The position numbers and the translations under genes are program-made. 64,000 nucleotides of DNA from Burkholderia sp. lig30 (lineage in GTDB: Bacteria; Pseudomonadota; Gammaproteobacteria; Burkholderiales; Burkholderiaceae), in assembly GCF_000687455.2 (NCBI RefSeq), contig NZ_JGVW01000047.1, forward strand, positions 20,254-84,253, written 5' to 3'. The notes under the pieces were generated by a model that worked only from the letters and a program-made list of their open reading frames with translations, did no database searches and was not told the origin of the DNA. Of this stretch, positions 50,667 through 58,990 are shown one piece after another (the first letter of the stretch is position 1; each line of letters starts with the position of its first letter).

Positions 50667-52442
50667 ATGCTTTCAACCAGCACATCCGGAACGCCGCCGG
50701 CCGTTCCGCACTCCACCGGCGCGGGCGCCGGCGCGATTCCCCCGCTGCGCGCCGGCAGCCTGCAGCCGCTCGCCGGCATGCTGCGCTGGATCGTCGTCGC
50801 GGTGCTGACCGTCGCGGTCGCGCTGCCGCTCGGCTTCATCCTGCTGCAGAGCCTGTTGTCGGCGCCGTTCTTCGACGCGAACAAGACGTTCGGCATCGAC
50901 GGCTTCCGCTTCGTCTTCGGCGACCCCGACTTCCGCTCGGCCGTGGTCAACTCGTTCATCATCGCGGGCGGGATGCTGTTCATCTCGATTCCGCTCGGCA
51001 GCATGCTCGCGTTCCTGATGGTCCGCACCGACCTGCCGGGCCGCCGCTGGCTCGGGCCGCTGCTGCTCACGCCGGTGTTCGTGTCGCCGATGGTGCTCGC
51101 GTTCGGCTACGTGGTCGCGGCCGGCCCGGTCGGCTTCTACTCGGTGTGGTTCAGGGAAGCATTCGGCGCGGCGAGCGCGCCGTGGAACATCTATTCGATC
51201 TTCGCGATCACGGTCATCGCCGGCCTCACGCACGTCCCGCACGTGTACCTGTATTCGGCGGCCGCGCTGCGCAACCTCGGCGCGGATGTCGAGGAAGCGG
51301 CGCGCGTGACGGGCGCGCGGCCGTTTCGCGTCGCGCTCGACGTGAGCCTGCCGATGACGATGCCCGCGCTGCTGTTCGCCGGCGTGCTGGTGTTCTTCCT
51401 CGGCTTCGAGGTGTTCGGCCTGCCGCTCGTGCTCGGCGATCCGGAAGGCCACCTGGTGCTCGCGACCTACCTGTACAAGCTGACCAACAAGCTCGGCGTG
51501 CCGTCGTACCACCTGATGGCGGCGGTCGCGATCTGCATCGTCGCGATCACGTTCCCGCTCGTGTTGCTGCAGCGCCGCCTGATGCGGACCGCGAACCGCT
51601 TCGTCACGGTCAAGGGCAAGGCCAGCCGCGCGACGGTGCTGCCGCTCGGCGCATGGCGCTGGGTTGCCGTCGCGACCGTCGCGCTGTGGCTTGCGCTGAC
51701 CGTGATCGTGCCGATCTCCGGCATCGTGCTGCGCGCGTTCGTGACGAACTGGGGCGACGGCGTGGCGCTCGGCGACGTGCTGACCCTGGAGAACTTCACC
51801 GAACTGTTCGAGCAGGACAACCTGGTGCGCGCGATCGTCAACACGCTCGGCATCGGCGTGGCGGGCGGCGCGCTCGCGGTCGGCTTCTATTCGCTGGTGG
51901 CGTTCGCCGGGCATCGCCGCAACGACTGGGCGACGAAGCTGCTCGATTACCTCGTGCTGCTGCCGCGCGCGGTGCCGGGCCTGCTCGCCGGTCTCGCGTT
52001 CCTGTGGATCTTCCTGTTCGTGCCCGGCCTGCGCGAACTGAAGAACTCGATGTGGAGCATCTGGATCGCATACACGGTCGTGTGGCTCGCCTACGGCATG
52101 CGGCTGATTCAGGGCGCGCTGCTTCAGGTCGGGCCGGAACTCGAGGAGGCCGGACGCAGCGTGGGCGCGACGCGCGGCCGCGTGTCGCGCGACGTGACGC
52201 TGCCGCTCGTGCGCTTCGGCCTGCTCGCCGCGTGGCTGCTGATCTTCATGATCTTCGAGCGCGAGTATTCAACGGCCGTCTACCTGCTGTCGCCCGGCAC
52301 CGAAGTGATCGGCGCGCTGCTCGTGTCGCTGTGGGCCACCGGCGCGGTCGACCAGGTCGCCGCGCTCTCTGTCATCAACATCGCGATGGTCGGCGCCGGT
52401 CTCGGCGTGGCCTTGCGCTTCGGAGTGAAACTTCATGGATAA
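50667..52442 (+). CDS. ABC transporter permease, two fused permease halves (FbpB-type)
   Basis: This 591-residue protein has two tandem binding-protein-dependent permease domains (about 40-310 and 335-590), each with about six helices. Each has an EAA loop: NLGADVEEAARVTGARPFRVALDVSLPMTMPALL in the first and QVGPELEEAGRSVGATRGRVSRDVTLPLVRFGLL in the second. The duplicated layout is that of Fbp/Afu iron and related importers. The gene ends 8 bases inside the ATPase gene, so the two are coupled. Confidence 0.92.
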   Translation: MLSTSTSGTPPAVPHSTGAGAGAIPPLRAGSLQPLAGMLRWIVVAVLTVAVALPLGFILLQSLLSAPFFDANKTFGIDGFRFVFGDPDFRSAVVNSFIIAGGMLFISIPLGSMLAFLMVRTDLPGRRWLGPLLLTPVFVSPMVLAFGYVVAAGPVGFYSVWFREAFGAASAPWNIYSIFAITVIAGLTHVPHVYLYSAAALRNLGADVEEAARVTGARPFRVALDVSLPMTMPALLFAGVLVFFLGFEVFGLPLVLGDPEGHLVLATYLYKLTNKLGVPSYHLMAAVAICIVAITFPLVLLQRRLMRTANRFVTVKGKASRATVLPLGAWRWVAVATVALWLALTVIVPISGIVLRAFVTNWGDGVALGDVLTLENFTELFEQDNLVRAIVNTLGIGVAGGALAVGFYSLVAFAGHRRNDWATKLLDYLVLLPRAVPGLLAGLAFLWIFLFVPGLRELKNSMWSIWIAYTVVWLAYGMRLIQGALLQVGPELEEAGRSVGATRGRVSRDVTLPLVRFGLLAAWLLIFMIFEREYSTAVYLLSPGTEVIGALLVSLWATGAVDQVAALSVINIAMVGAGLGVALRFGVKLHG

Positions 52443-53502
52443 GCTCACCGTCGACAATCTCCACCTGAGCTACGGCGCGAACCCGATCCTCAACGGCGTG
52501 TCGTTCGAACTGAAGGCCGGTGAAGTCGTCTGCCTGCTCGGCGCGTCGGGCAGCGGCAAGACCACGCTGCTGCGCGCGGTCGCCGGCCTCGAACGCCCGT
52601 CCGGCGGCCGCATCCGGCTCGACGACCGCGTGTTCTTCGACAGCGCGGAGCACGTCGACCTGCCGGTCGAGCAGCGCTCGCTCGGCCTCGTATTCCAGTC
52701 GTATGCGCTGTGGCCGCACCGTTCCGTCGCGGACAACGTCGGCTACGGGCTCAAGCTGCGCCGCGTCGCGCCGGCCGAGCGGAAGCGCCGCGTGCAGACC
52801 GCGCTCGACCAGCTCGGCCTCGGGCATCTCGCCGAACGCTTGCCGTATCAGCTTTCCGGGGGGCAGCAGCAGCGCGTCGCGATCGCACGCGCGCTCGTCT
52901 ACAACCCGCCCGTGATCCTGCTCGACGAACCGCTGTCGAACCTCGATGCGAAGCTGCGCGAGGAAGCGCGCGCGTGGCTGCGCGAGCTGATCGTGTCGCT
53001 CGGGCTGTCGGCGCTGTGCGTGACCCACGACCAGACGGAGGCGATGGCGATGTCCGATCGCATCCTGCTGTTGCGCGACGGCCGCATCGAGCAGGAAGGC
53101 ACGCCGGCCGAGCTGTACGGCGCGCCGCGCTCGCTGTATACGGCGGAATTCATGGGCAGCAACAACCGGATCGACGCGCGCGTCGCGGCGGTCGACGGCG
53201 CGTGCGTGATGCTTGCGGGAGACGGCTGGCAGTTGCGCGCGCTCGCCCGCGACACGCTCGCGCCCGGCCAGGACGCGCAGGCCGTGATCCGGCTCGAATG
53301 CGTGCAGGTCGCCGACGGCCCCGGCGAGAACCGGCTGCATGCGGATCTCGTCACGTCGATGTATCTCGGCGACCGCTGGGAGTACCTGTTCCATTGCGGC
53401 GGCCTGCGGCTGCGCGCATTCGGCGACGTACCGCGCGCAGCGGGAAAACACTGGATCGAATTCCCCGCCAACGATTGCTGGGCGTTCGCAAAGGCGGGCT
53501 GA
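52435..53502 (+). CDS. ABC transporter ATPase with TOBE domain (FbpC/PotA-like)
   Basis: This 355-residue protein has Walker A GASGSGKTT (36-44), Q-loop LVFQSYALWPHRSV, signature LSGGQQQRVAIARAL, Walker B VILLDEPLSNLDA and H-loop CVTHDQTEAMAM. A C-terminal TOBE_2 regulatory domain (about 275-350) follows FMGSNNRIDARV. It powers the importer with the preceding permease; its start overlaps that gene by 8 bases. The operon ends here, followed by a short tandem-repeat region. Confidence 0.94.
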   Translation: MDKLTVDNLHLSYGANPILNGVSFELKAGEVVCLLGASGSGKTTLLRAVAGLERPSGGRIRLDDRVFFDSAEHVDLPVEQRSLGLVFQSYALWPHRSVADNVGYGLKLRRVAPAERKRRVQTALDQLGLGHLAERLPYQLSGGQQQRVAIARALVYNPPVILLDEPLSNLDAKLREEARAWLRELIVSLGLSALCVTHDQTEAMAMSDRILLLRDGRIEQEGTPAELYGAPRSLYTAEFMGSNNRIDARVAAVDGACVMLAGDGWQLRALARDTLAPGQDAQAVIRLECVQVADGPGENRLHADLVTSMYLGDRWEYLFHCGGLRLRAFGDVPRAAGKHWIEFPANDCWAFAKAG

Positions 53503-53540
53503 CGCTGCCGGGCGGCGCGCACCCGCCGTTTTGCGCGCGC

Positions 53541-53618
53541 CGCTCTACCGCTCTACCGCTCTGCCACTTGCCGCTTGCCACTTGCCACTTGCCGCTTGCC
53601 ACTTGCCGCTTGCCGCTT
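53541..53618. repeat. Short tandem repeats: 8-bp CGCTCTAC and 7-bp GCC(A/G)CTT units
   Basis: Two and a half copies of CGCTCTAC (53541-53560) run directly into eight copies of a 7-base unit, GCCACTT or GCCGCTT, at 53563-53618. They fill much of the 277-base gap between the ABC operon and the second porin. No gene is seen in the gap. The pattern is typical of slippage-prone repeats. Confidence 0.8.
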
Positions 53619-53779
53619 GCCGCACAGCAGGCACCTGCGCGCTGCCGGGCGGCGCGTATCTGAAGCCTCGTCACAACAACAATCACGCCACGGCAACCAG
53701 CCCGTTCATTGCCCGGCAGGCGGCAGCCCGGCGACACCTGAAGTTTGAATCGCACTGAAGACACAAGGAGACGACGTCA

Positions 53780-54868
53780 ATGAAGCCATTCTCATATCGC
53801 CCATATCATAAAGCACTCCTTATCTCAATGACATCAACCGCACTCGCCGCGACTTCGGCCGCGCACGCGCAGTCCAGCGTCACGCTCTACGGGATCGTGG
53901 ACGTCGGAATCGAATACACGAACCACGCCGGACGGGACGGCGGCAGCGCATTCAGGCTGAAGTCCGGCAACCGGAATACGTCGCGCTGGGGCGTGCGCGG
54001 CGTCGAGGAGCTCGGCGGCGGACTCAGCGCGGTGTTCCGGCTCGAAAGCGGCATCGATGCCGCGAACGGCAGGTTCAGCGACGGCCCGGATTCGATCTTC
54101 GCGCGCCGCGCGACGGTCGGACTGACGGGCCCATGGGGAGCGGTCACGCTCGGACGCAATTTCACCGTCACCTCCGACTACCTGCTCCCGTTCGACCCGA
54201 TGGGCTATGCGCGGAACTACTCGTGGGCGTCGTCGTCGATGGCCACGGGCGGACGCAAGGACGGCCTGCTCACGCGCGCGTCGAACACGGTGCGCTACGA
54301 CGGCAGGCTCGGCGGCTTCCGGTTCGGCGCGATGTACGGCTTCGGCAATGCACCCGGCAGCCTCAAGCGCGGCTCGAAATATGATTTCGCGCTCGGCTAC
54401 GAAAGCGGCCCGTTCGCCGCAGTCGTCACGCTTGACCGCCAGAACGGCGCGTCCGACAGCGTGACGCCGGCCGATCCCGTCGACAGCATCCGGGGCATTC
54501 ACGCCGGCCTGAGCTACGACTTCGGCAAGCTGAAGGCGATGGCAGGCTACCGGAACTACCGGCGCACGTTCCGGACGTCGGCGGCGAAGCAATTGAGCGA
54601 TATGGTGTGGGCCGGCGGCTCGTATCAGTTCACGCCGGCGTTCTCGCTGATCGCGGCGGTCTATCACCAGAACGTCAAGGGCGGCGGCGCCGATCCGACG
54701 CTGCTGTCGCTGCGCGCGCAATACGCGCTGTCGAAGCGCACGATGCTGTACGCGGCGGGCGGCTACGCGATTGCGCAGCACGGCCAGAAGGTCGGCGTGT
54801 CGCGCGATGCGGCCGGGTACGGCGATACGCAGATCGGCGTCACAGCCGGGATGCAGCAGCGGTTTTGA
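53780..54868 (+). CDS. Gram-negative porin (second copy type)
   Basis: This 362-residue protein starts with a longer than usual signal (MKPFSYRPYHKALLISMTSTALAATSAAHA) followed by mature QSSVTLYGIVDVGIEYTNHAG, the same family signature as the porin at 1.3 kb but clearly diverged and about 45 residues shorter. It has WGVRGVEELGGGLSAVFRLESGID and LFTRRATVGLTGPWGAVTLGRNF-type strands and ends ...GVTAGMQQRF with a terminal Phe. GGAG lies 8 bases upstream of the ATG. It is a passive outer-membrane channel; specificity unknown. Position after an ABC importer may be coincidental. Confidence 0.93.
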   Translation: MKPFSYRPYHKALLISMTSTALAATSAAHAQSSVTLYGIVDVGIEYTNHAGRDGGSAFRLKSGNRNTSRWGVRGVEELGGGLSAVFRLESGIDAANGRFSDGPDSIFARRATVGLTGPWGAVTLGRNFTVTSDYLLPFDPMGYARNYSWASSSMATGGRKDGLLTRASNTVRYDGRLGGFRFGAMYGFGNAPGSLKRGSKYDFALGYESGPFAAVVTLDRQNGASDSVTPADPVDSIRGIHAGLSYDFGKLKAMAGYRNYRRTFRTSAAKQLSDMVWAGGSYQFTPAFSLIAAVYHQNVKGGGADPTLLSLRAQYALSKRTMLYAAGGYAIAQHGQKVGVSRDAAGYGDTQIGVTAGMQQRF

Positions 54869-54911
54869 GCGGAGCGGCGGCGGCGGTGACTACGGCTGCT
54901 GGTGCTGGTGC

Positions 54912-54975
54912 TGCGATTGCGATTGCGATTGCGATTGCGACCGCAGCGACTGCGGCGGCAGCGGCAGCGGCAGCG
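54912..54975. repeat. 6-bp tandem repeats after the porin (TGCGAT, then GGCAGC)
   Basis: Nearly five copies of TGCGAT (54912-54941) are followed by about four GGCAGC units (to 54975). This low-complexity run lies just past the porin stop and fills part of the 256-base gap before the MarR gene; the rest of that gap holds nothing I can identify. Open frames through it (poly-Ala/Ile) are not genes. Confidence 0.75.
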
Positions 54976-55124
54976 GAATCGAAATAAACGTCTGTTACCC
55001 CATTGCCGCGCCGTCCGAAATGACTTGATTCACCCGATCTGCTCCCGCGATCACCCTGATGGGCCTGACAGGCGATCGGCAACACACCTCCTGTTAAGAT
55101 CGGCGCGTCCGCCGCTACCCCGTC

Positions 55125-55574
55125 ATGCTCATGAAACCTGTGCTCGACCGTCGCAATCTGGCCATGCTGCTGCTCGAAGCCCGCGAGACGTTGATGGGGC
55201 AATTTCGCCCCATCCTCAAGGAATTCGCGCTGACCGAACAGCAATGGCGGATCATTCGTGTGCTCGATGGCGAGCCGGTGGACGGACTGGAGGCGGGCCA
55301 GATCGCACGGCGCTGCTGCATCCTGAGCCCGAGCCTGACCGGCGTGCTGGAGCGCATGCAGCGGGACGGGCTGATCCTGCGCACGCGCGCGCAAGAGGAT
55401 CAGCGCCGGCTGATCGTCAGCCTGACGCCACACGGCCGGAAACTGATAACGGAAATCGCCCCGCGCATCGAGGAGCAATACCGGCTGCTCGAAGAGCGCT
55501 TCGGCACCGCGGCGCTCGACGACATCTACCGCTCGCTCGACCGCCTGATCGAGCTCGGCGCGCGGGCATCCTGA
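55125..55574 (+). CDS. hpaR: MarR-family regulator, HpaR type
   Basis: This 149-residue winged-helix regulator has the stretches LAMLLLEARETLMGQFRPILKEFALTEQQWRIIRVLDG (12-49), CCILSPSLTGVLERMQRDGLILRTRAQEDQRRLIVSLTPHG (65-105), closely matching HpaR, the repressor of homoprotocatechuate (4-hydroxyphenylacetate) degradation genes. No hpa catabolic genes are in the window, so it stands as an orphan here. ATG at 55125 or 55131 is possible. A hairpin follows about 50 bases downstream. Confidence 0.85.
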   Translation: MLMKPVLDRRNLAMLLLEARETLMGQFRPILKEFALTEQQWRIIRVLDGEPVDGLEAGQIARRCCILSPSLTGVLERMQRDGLILRTRAQEDQRRLIVSLTPHGRKLITEIAPRIEEQYRLLEERFGTAALDDIYRSLDRLIELGARAS

Positions 55575-56027
55575 CGCCCGGCCCACTCATTCAACCGGGC
55601 GCGTCGCGCCCAGCGGCATTTTCAGGCGCCGAAAATCGGCGCGCATGGCCTAAATGGCGCGCATGCCCGATATCGCTCGCGCACCATCAAATCGCCGCGA
55701 TGATGCATCCCTGATTTCGACCCGGGACAATGTGTCCCTGAAATTAAAAACATGACTGGCACAGCGCGACACAGCGACGCGCCCGGACGCCCGCGCAGGC
55801 CGCCGCCGCCGCCCTGCGCGCAGCGCGCGCACCCGCGTCCGGCGGCGCCGAAGCGACGAACGCAACCGACCACGATGCATGAGTTCGCGACCTGTTCATT
55901 TCCGACATAAATACTGAATGTGTTCATTTATTCCGCACTGCGTCTTGCGTTTACCGCCAAGATCTCTAGACTGCACAGCGCACATATGGTCGATTGAGTC
56001 ATTTTCTTTTCAACAGGAGACGATGCA
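55575..56027. other. Intergenic region with two hairpins; no gene
   Basis: No convincing coding frame is seen in 453 bases. A 7-bp perfect hairpin (GCGCCGA/TCGGCGC, 55626-55642, loop AAA) lies 50 bases past the MarR gene without a T-run. A second perfect hairpin GGGACA/TGTCCC (55724-55738) has an AT-rich tail. The 3' end (about 55,880-56,000) is AT-rich and probably holds the promoter of the next small gene. Confidence 0.5.
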
Positions 56028-56393
56028 ATGCGCCTCACCATTCGAATCAATGGCAGCGATTCAGCGACTCGGCAAGCATTCGCAGTGCTGTGGGTCGACA
56101 CCGATGAACGGCTGTGGTCTCGCGAGGCACATCAGGGCATCGACCTCCCGACGTGGGGCAAGGTCAAGGACGTCGAGGGCGCGATGGCACTGTGCGCGGC
56201 CGACAGCGGCAAGGCCGTATGCAAGCTGGAGGGGCTGTCGTTCGCCCCGACGCAACAGGAAGCGGAAAGCGGGCGGGAGCACGGCCCCGCCGAGCTGGCG
56301 GGCAAGCCGGCCAAGGGCGCATGGCGCCTGCAGGCAGTCGATCTGTGCACGATCCAGCCGGAATATCAGGAATTTATTTCCGTCGATCGGTAG
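56028..56393 (+). CDS. Hypothetical protein, 121 residues, orphan gene
   Basis: I do not recognise this protein. It starts MRLTIRINGSDSATRQAFAVLWVDTDERLWSREA and ends CTIQPEYQEFISVDR, with no membrane helix or signal. The sequence is balanced and acidic with three Cys residues (60, 70, 112). It has a good AGGAGA ribosome site 7 bases upstream and its own strong terminator at 56473, which, with normal high-GC codon use, makes it a real single-gene transcript. It lies next to a decayed transposase fragment, so it may be cargo of an old mobile element. Confidence 0.75.
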   Translation: MRLTIRINGSDSATRQAFAVLWVDTDERLWSREAHQGIDLPTWGKVKDVEGAMALCAADSGKAVCKLEGLSFAPTQQEAESGREHGPAELAGKPAKGAWRLQAVDLCTIQPEYQEFISVDR

Positions 56394-56472
56394 AACGTCC
56401 CGATTTTCTCAGCTGCGGGTTTCGGAATTATTCATGTTTTATGGGTGTTTTTTCGACATCCGCGATTATCGG

Positions 56473-56494
56473 CGCCCCTGCGGGGGCGTTTTTT
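56473..56494 (+). terminator. Rho-independent terminator of the orphan gene
   Basis: CGCCCC/GGGGCG (56473-56478, 56483-56488) with a four-base loop is followed by six T residues (56489-56494). It lies 80 bases past the stop codon at 56393. Confidence 0.8.
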
Positions 56495-56562
56495 CTGATC
56501 GCACTCGTTAAATAAGGGTCGAAATAAAGTATTCGCGAAAAATTGATTTGGAAAGCGGTGTC

Positions 56563-56790
56563 CTAGCCACGTAGCAGTTCCGTGAGTTCAGCATCGACGG
56601 TTTTCTTGGTTCAAGTGACGAAGCGGCACCATCGGTACTTCATCCGCCGCCAGCGGATCTCAATCATGTTCAGTTCGGGGCTGTAGGCTGGCAGATAGAA
56701 CTGAAGGGGCTTGTGATCGATCAGCTAACGTTCTCGCGTTGCCTGGTCAATGCCGTGGTGGACCCGGGCGTTGTCCAGCACAATCACGGT
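56563..56790 (-). pseudogene. IS630-family transposase C-terminal fragment, decayed
   Basis: The minus strand reads TVIVLDNARVHHGIDQATRER-stop-LIDHKPLQFYLPAYSPELNMIEIRWRRMKYRWCRFVT-stop-TKKTVDAELTELLRG-stop. LDNARVHH and PAYSPELNMIE are the second Asp and the Glu of the IS630/Tc1 DDE catalytic triad. Two internal stops (TAG at 56725-56727 and TGA at 56611-56613) each replace a likely Trp codon, so the gene is dead. About 76 codons survive. The rest of the element and its ends are not seen; the bases from 56791 to 57047 hold nothing I can assign. Confidence 0.85.
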
Positions 56791-57047
56791 TAGAGAAGGT
56801 GCCGGCGCCGACGTCGTACTGCAGGTGCAAGAAACCCAGATCGATCTGCATCTGCAGTTTCGCGAGGACAACGTCGAGCCTGTCGAGACAGGCAAACGGG
56901 TAACGCACGAGCAGAAGAGGCAGCAGGAGCGATAGAGACTCGACGAATCTTCGCCGTCCGGGGACGAGGTTACAGTGGACATGCCGGTTCCCCTGGTCAG
57001 GTCGTGACGCGGTCCGGCGCGCCGGACCGTGCGGGCAACGTCGCGCG

Positions 57048-57482
57048 TCAGGCAACCGGTTCGGCTTCGTGCGCCTCCTCCTGATAGGCGCGCACGCGCT
57101 CACGGAATGCGTCCGACAGCGGCACGCTCCGTTCGGTCGCGTAATCGTACGCGACGTGCGTGGAACGGCCCGTCGCGATCACGCGTGTCGCGTCACCGGC
57201 GATCGTGATCCGGTATTCGATGTCGAAGCTCTTGGTGCCGATCCGCGTGATCAATGCGTTGACCTCGAGCGAATCGCCCCACTTTGCCGGATGCACGTAC
57301 TCGCACGAAGTCTTCAGCATGATCTGTGGGATGCCGTCAGTCATCGGCACATCTAGCAGTTCATGTGCATAGAGCATGTAGGCGTTCAGCATGTACACGT
57401 AGTACATTGTCGCGCTGACGTGGCCGGCGGGGTCTTGGTCGCCGTAGGCGACATCGAATTGCTGCGTGAAGGCTCGAGTCAT
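57048..57482 (-). CDS. Hot-dog acyl-CoA thioesterase (4-hydroxybenzoyl-CoA thioesterase-like)
   Basis: This 144-residue protein has the 4HBT motif VAYGDQDPAGHVSATMY, with Asp17 at the catalytic Asp position, and the following helix MLNAYMLYAHELLDVP. Such enzymes hydrolyse acyl- or aroyl-CoA thioesters and work as tetramers in the cytoplasm. It is the last gene of the seven-gene minus-strand operon, 96 bases after the ADC-like gene. Its substrate is unknown; an intermediate of the operon's pathway is likely. Confidence 0.85.
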   Translation of the reverse strand: MTRAFTQQFDVAYGDQDPAGHVSATMYYVYMLNAYMLYAHELLDVPMTDGIPQIMLKTSCEYVHPAKWGDSLEVNALITRIGTKSFDIEYRITIAGDATRVIATGRSTHVAYDYATERSVPLSDAFRERVRAYQEEAHEAEPVA

Positions 57483-57578
57483 TTCATTACCTCTCCGGGT
57501 TGGCGTCGGACACGTCGGATCCGACAGAACATGAAAGAGACGTCAGGAATCGAACGGCGGAAACGGCACGAGGCCGGC

Positions 57579-58400
57579 TCAGCGCAAGACGCGTTGGTCG
57601 CGATAAGACTTGCCGCCGTGCGCATGAACTACGGTGCCGCCTCGCATCTCTAGCACCGGCAGGTCGGCGAGTGCATTGACGACGTGCGCCATCGTCGGCA
57701 GGTCCGACCACGTCGCGCGATGAAAATGCAGACGCGCGTCGCCCGTGTATCGGCGTTCGATCGTCACGTGCGGATCGTGGCTCGGTGTCAGAGTGACCTC
57801 GCAGAGATCGGCCGCGCCCCACTCGCCGGTGCGCGGCTTGTACTTCAGCATCAGCGTGCCGTCACTGCCGTTCAGCGCGCCGTCTGTCGGCGCCTGCACG
57901 AGAGCGCCGACGGCGAGTTCAAGGAAACGAAAGCCCATCCAGCCCGCCTCGCAGAGCTCGCTACCGCCGAAGCTGCGCGGCGCAAGCACGTCGGCGTACA
58001 GCTTCGGATGGCCGATTTCGTCGCGCCCCGTGATGATCGGATCGGCGAGGTTCTCCCAGGCCACCGCGAGGAACTTGCCGCTCGCGCTGTCGCGCAGGCC
58101 GGTGAACACGGCGGGCCAACTCACATGGACCATCGTGTAGCCGCGGCCGGCGAGCCAGTCGACCTCGGTCAGGTAATGGAACTCGACAGTCACGACGGGC
58201 TCTCCGGCCAGCGCGAAATTCTTGGGTAGATGCCGTTCGAGACTCGCCGTGTCGGTCAGGAACGACGCGGCGACGGTCATGCGTTTCGGCTTGCGGTCCG
58301 GATCCGCGGAAAGCCCGTCGGGAAGTTGTCGCGGCCCCGGAGCCGGCCCGAAATGCGTAGGCATCCTGTATATGAACCCTTTATCGAAAGTATATGTCAA
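57579..58400 (-). CDS. Acetoacetate decarboxylase family protein
   Basis: This 273-residue protein has the acetoacetate decarboxylase (ADC) fold. The stretch ITGRDEIGHPKLYADV places Lys133 at the position of the Schiff-base lysine of ADC (EIGFPKK motif). VVTVEFHYLTEVDWLAGRGYTMVHV and VAWENLADP are also family-like. ADC homologues decarboxylate beta-keto acids or catalyse aldol-dehydration reactions on pyruvate-derived substrates. It lies in the radical SAM operon between the cupin and the thioesterase. The substrate is unknown, but a beta-keto acid is plausible. Confidence 0.85.
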   Translation of the reverse strand: MTYTFDKGFIYRMPTHFGPAPGPRQLPDGLSADPDRKPKRMTVAASFLTDTASLERHLPKNFALAGEPVVTVEFHYLTEVDWLAGRGYTMVHVSWPAVFTGLRDSASGKFLAVAWENLADPIITGRDEIGHPKLYADVLAPRSFGGSELCEAGWMGFRFLELAVGALVQAPTDGALNGSDGTLMLKYKPRTGEWGAADLCEVTLTPSHDPHVTIERRYTGDARLHFHRATWSDLPTMAHVVNALADLPVLEMRGGTVVHAHGGKSYRDQRVLR

Positions 58401-58465
58401 ATCAGTTCTCCGCTTCGACAGATGGCGGCGGATTACCGCGGCGACGCCCCCACCCGCCCGTTGGA

Positions 58466-58990
58466 TTATCGATGCGTGGCTAAGCCGGCGTCGGCATAGA
58501 TGATCTGCAGCTTGCCGCCTATCTCGCGCATCAGGTTGCCGGCGCTCGCGTTCTGCGGCAGGTTTTGGAGCCGGTACAGCACGAACGGCTCGCTGCCCGA
58601 ACGGTTGCTAATCGTGTGATAGCACCAGGCTGGAACGAACAGGGTGTCGCCGGACTCGATGTGTTCGGTCACGCCATCCTCTCCGAAAGCGAGTTCGCCC
58701 GATCCCGAGCGTGCGATGTACAGATGCCAGAAGGAATGACGATGGCGCTCCGTCGTCTCGCCAGACCTGAGTACTTGGATGACGAGGGAAAGATCGGGCG
58801 CCACCGTGCCGTGTTCGTCAACGTTTCCGCCAGAGAGCGCCAGCGTGCCCTGCTGATTGTGGGGGCGAGTGCCCGTCTCGGATTCGATCGCCTGCCATCG
58901 CCAGATCACCGGATTGGCGATCGGCTTGGAGGTCAGTTCCAGGTATTCGGAGAATGGAAGGATGTCTCCTTCGATAGGCTGCATGGTCAC
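58466..58990 (-). CDS. Single-domain cupin protein (gentisate-dioxygenase-like)
   Basis: This 174-residue protein has one cupin barrel (about 65-140). Its metal-binding pattern has His83 and His85 in ERHRHSFWHLY and His125 in PAWCYHTISN, with an acidic residue between, as in non-haem iron cupin dioxygenases. The VIQVLRSGETTERHRHS stretch resembles gentisate 1,2-dioxygenases, but the protein is half their length. It may be a dioxygenase or isomerase in the operon's pathway. It overlaps the isomerase gene's stop by 4 bases (ATGA). Confidence 0.8.
   Translation of the reverse strand: MTMQPIEGDILPFSEYLELTSKPIANPVIWRWQAIESETGTRPHNQQGTLALSGGNVDEHGTVAPDLSLVIQVLRSGETTERHRHSFWHLYIARSGSGELAFGEDGVTEHIESGDTLFVPAWCYHTISNRSGSEPFVLYRLQNLPQNASAGNLMREIGGKLQIIYADAGLATHR

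Noticed and set aside
54607..54987. Frame ending in poly-Ala/Ile after the second porin
   Set aside because: It is produced by the 6-bp tandem repeat and overlaps the real porin in another frame.
56725..57103. Two minus-strand frames right of the IS630 fragment as an intact transposase
   Set aside because: Only the stretch from LDNARVHH onwards matches IS630, and it contains two stop codons; the upstream frames carry no transposase motif.
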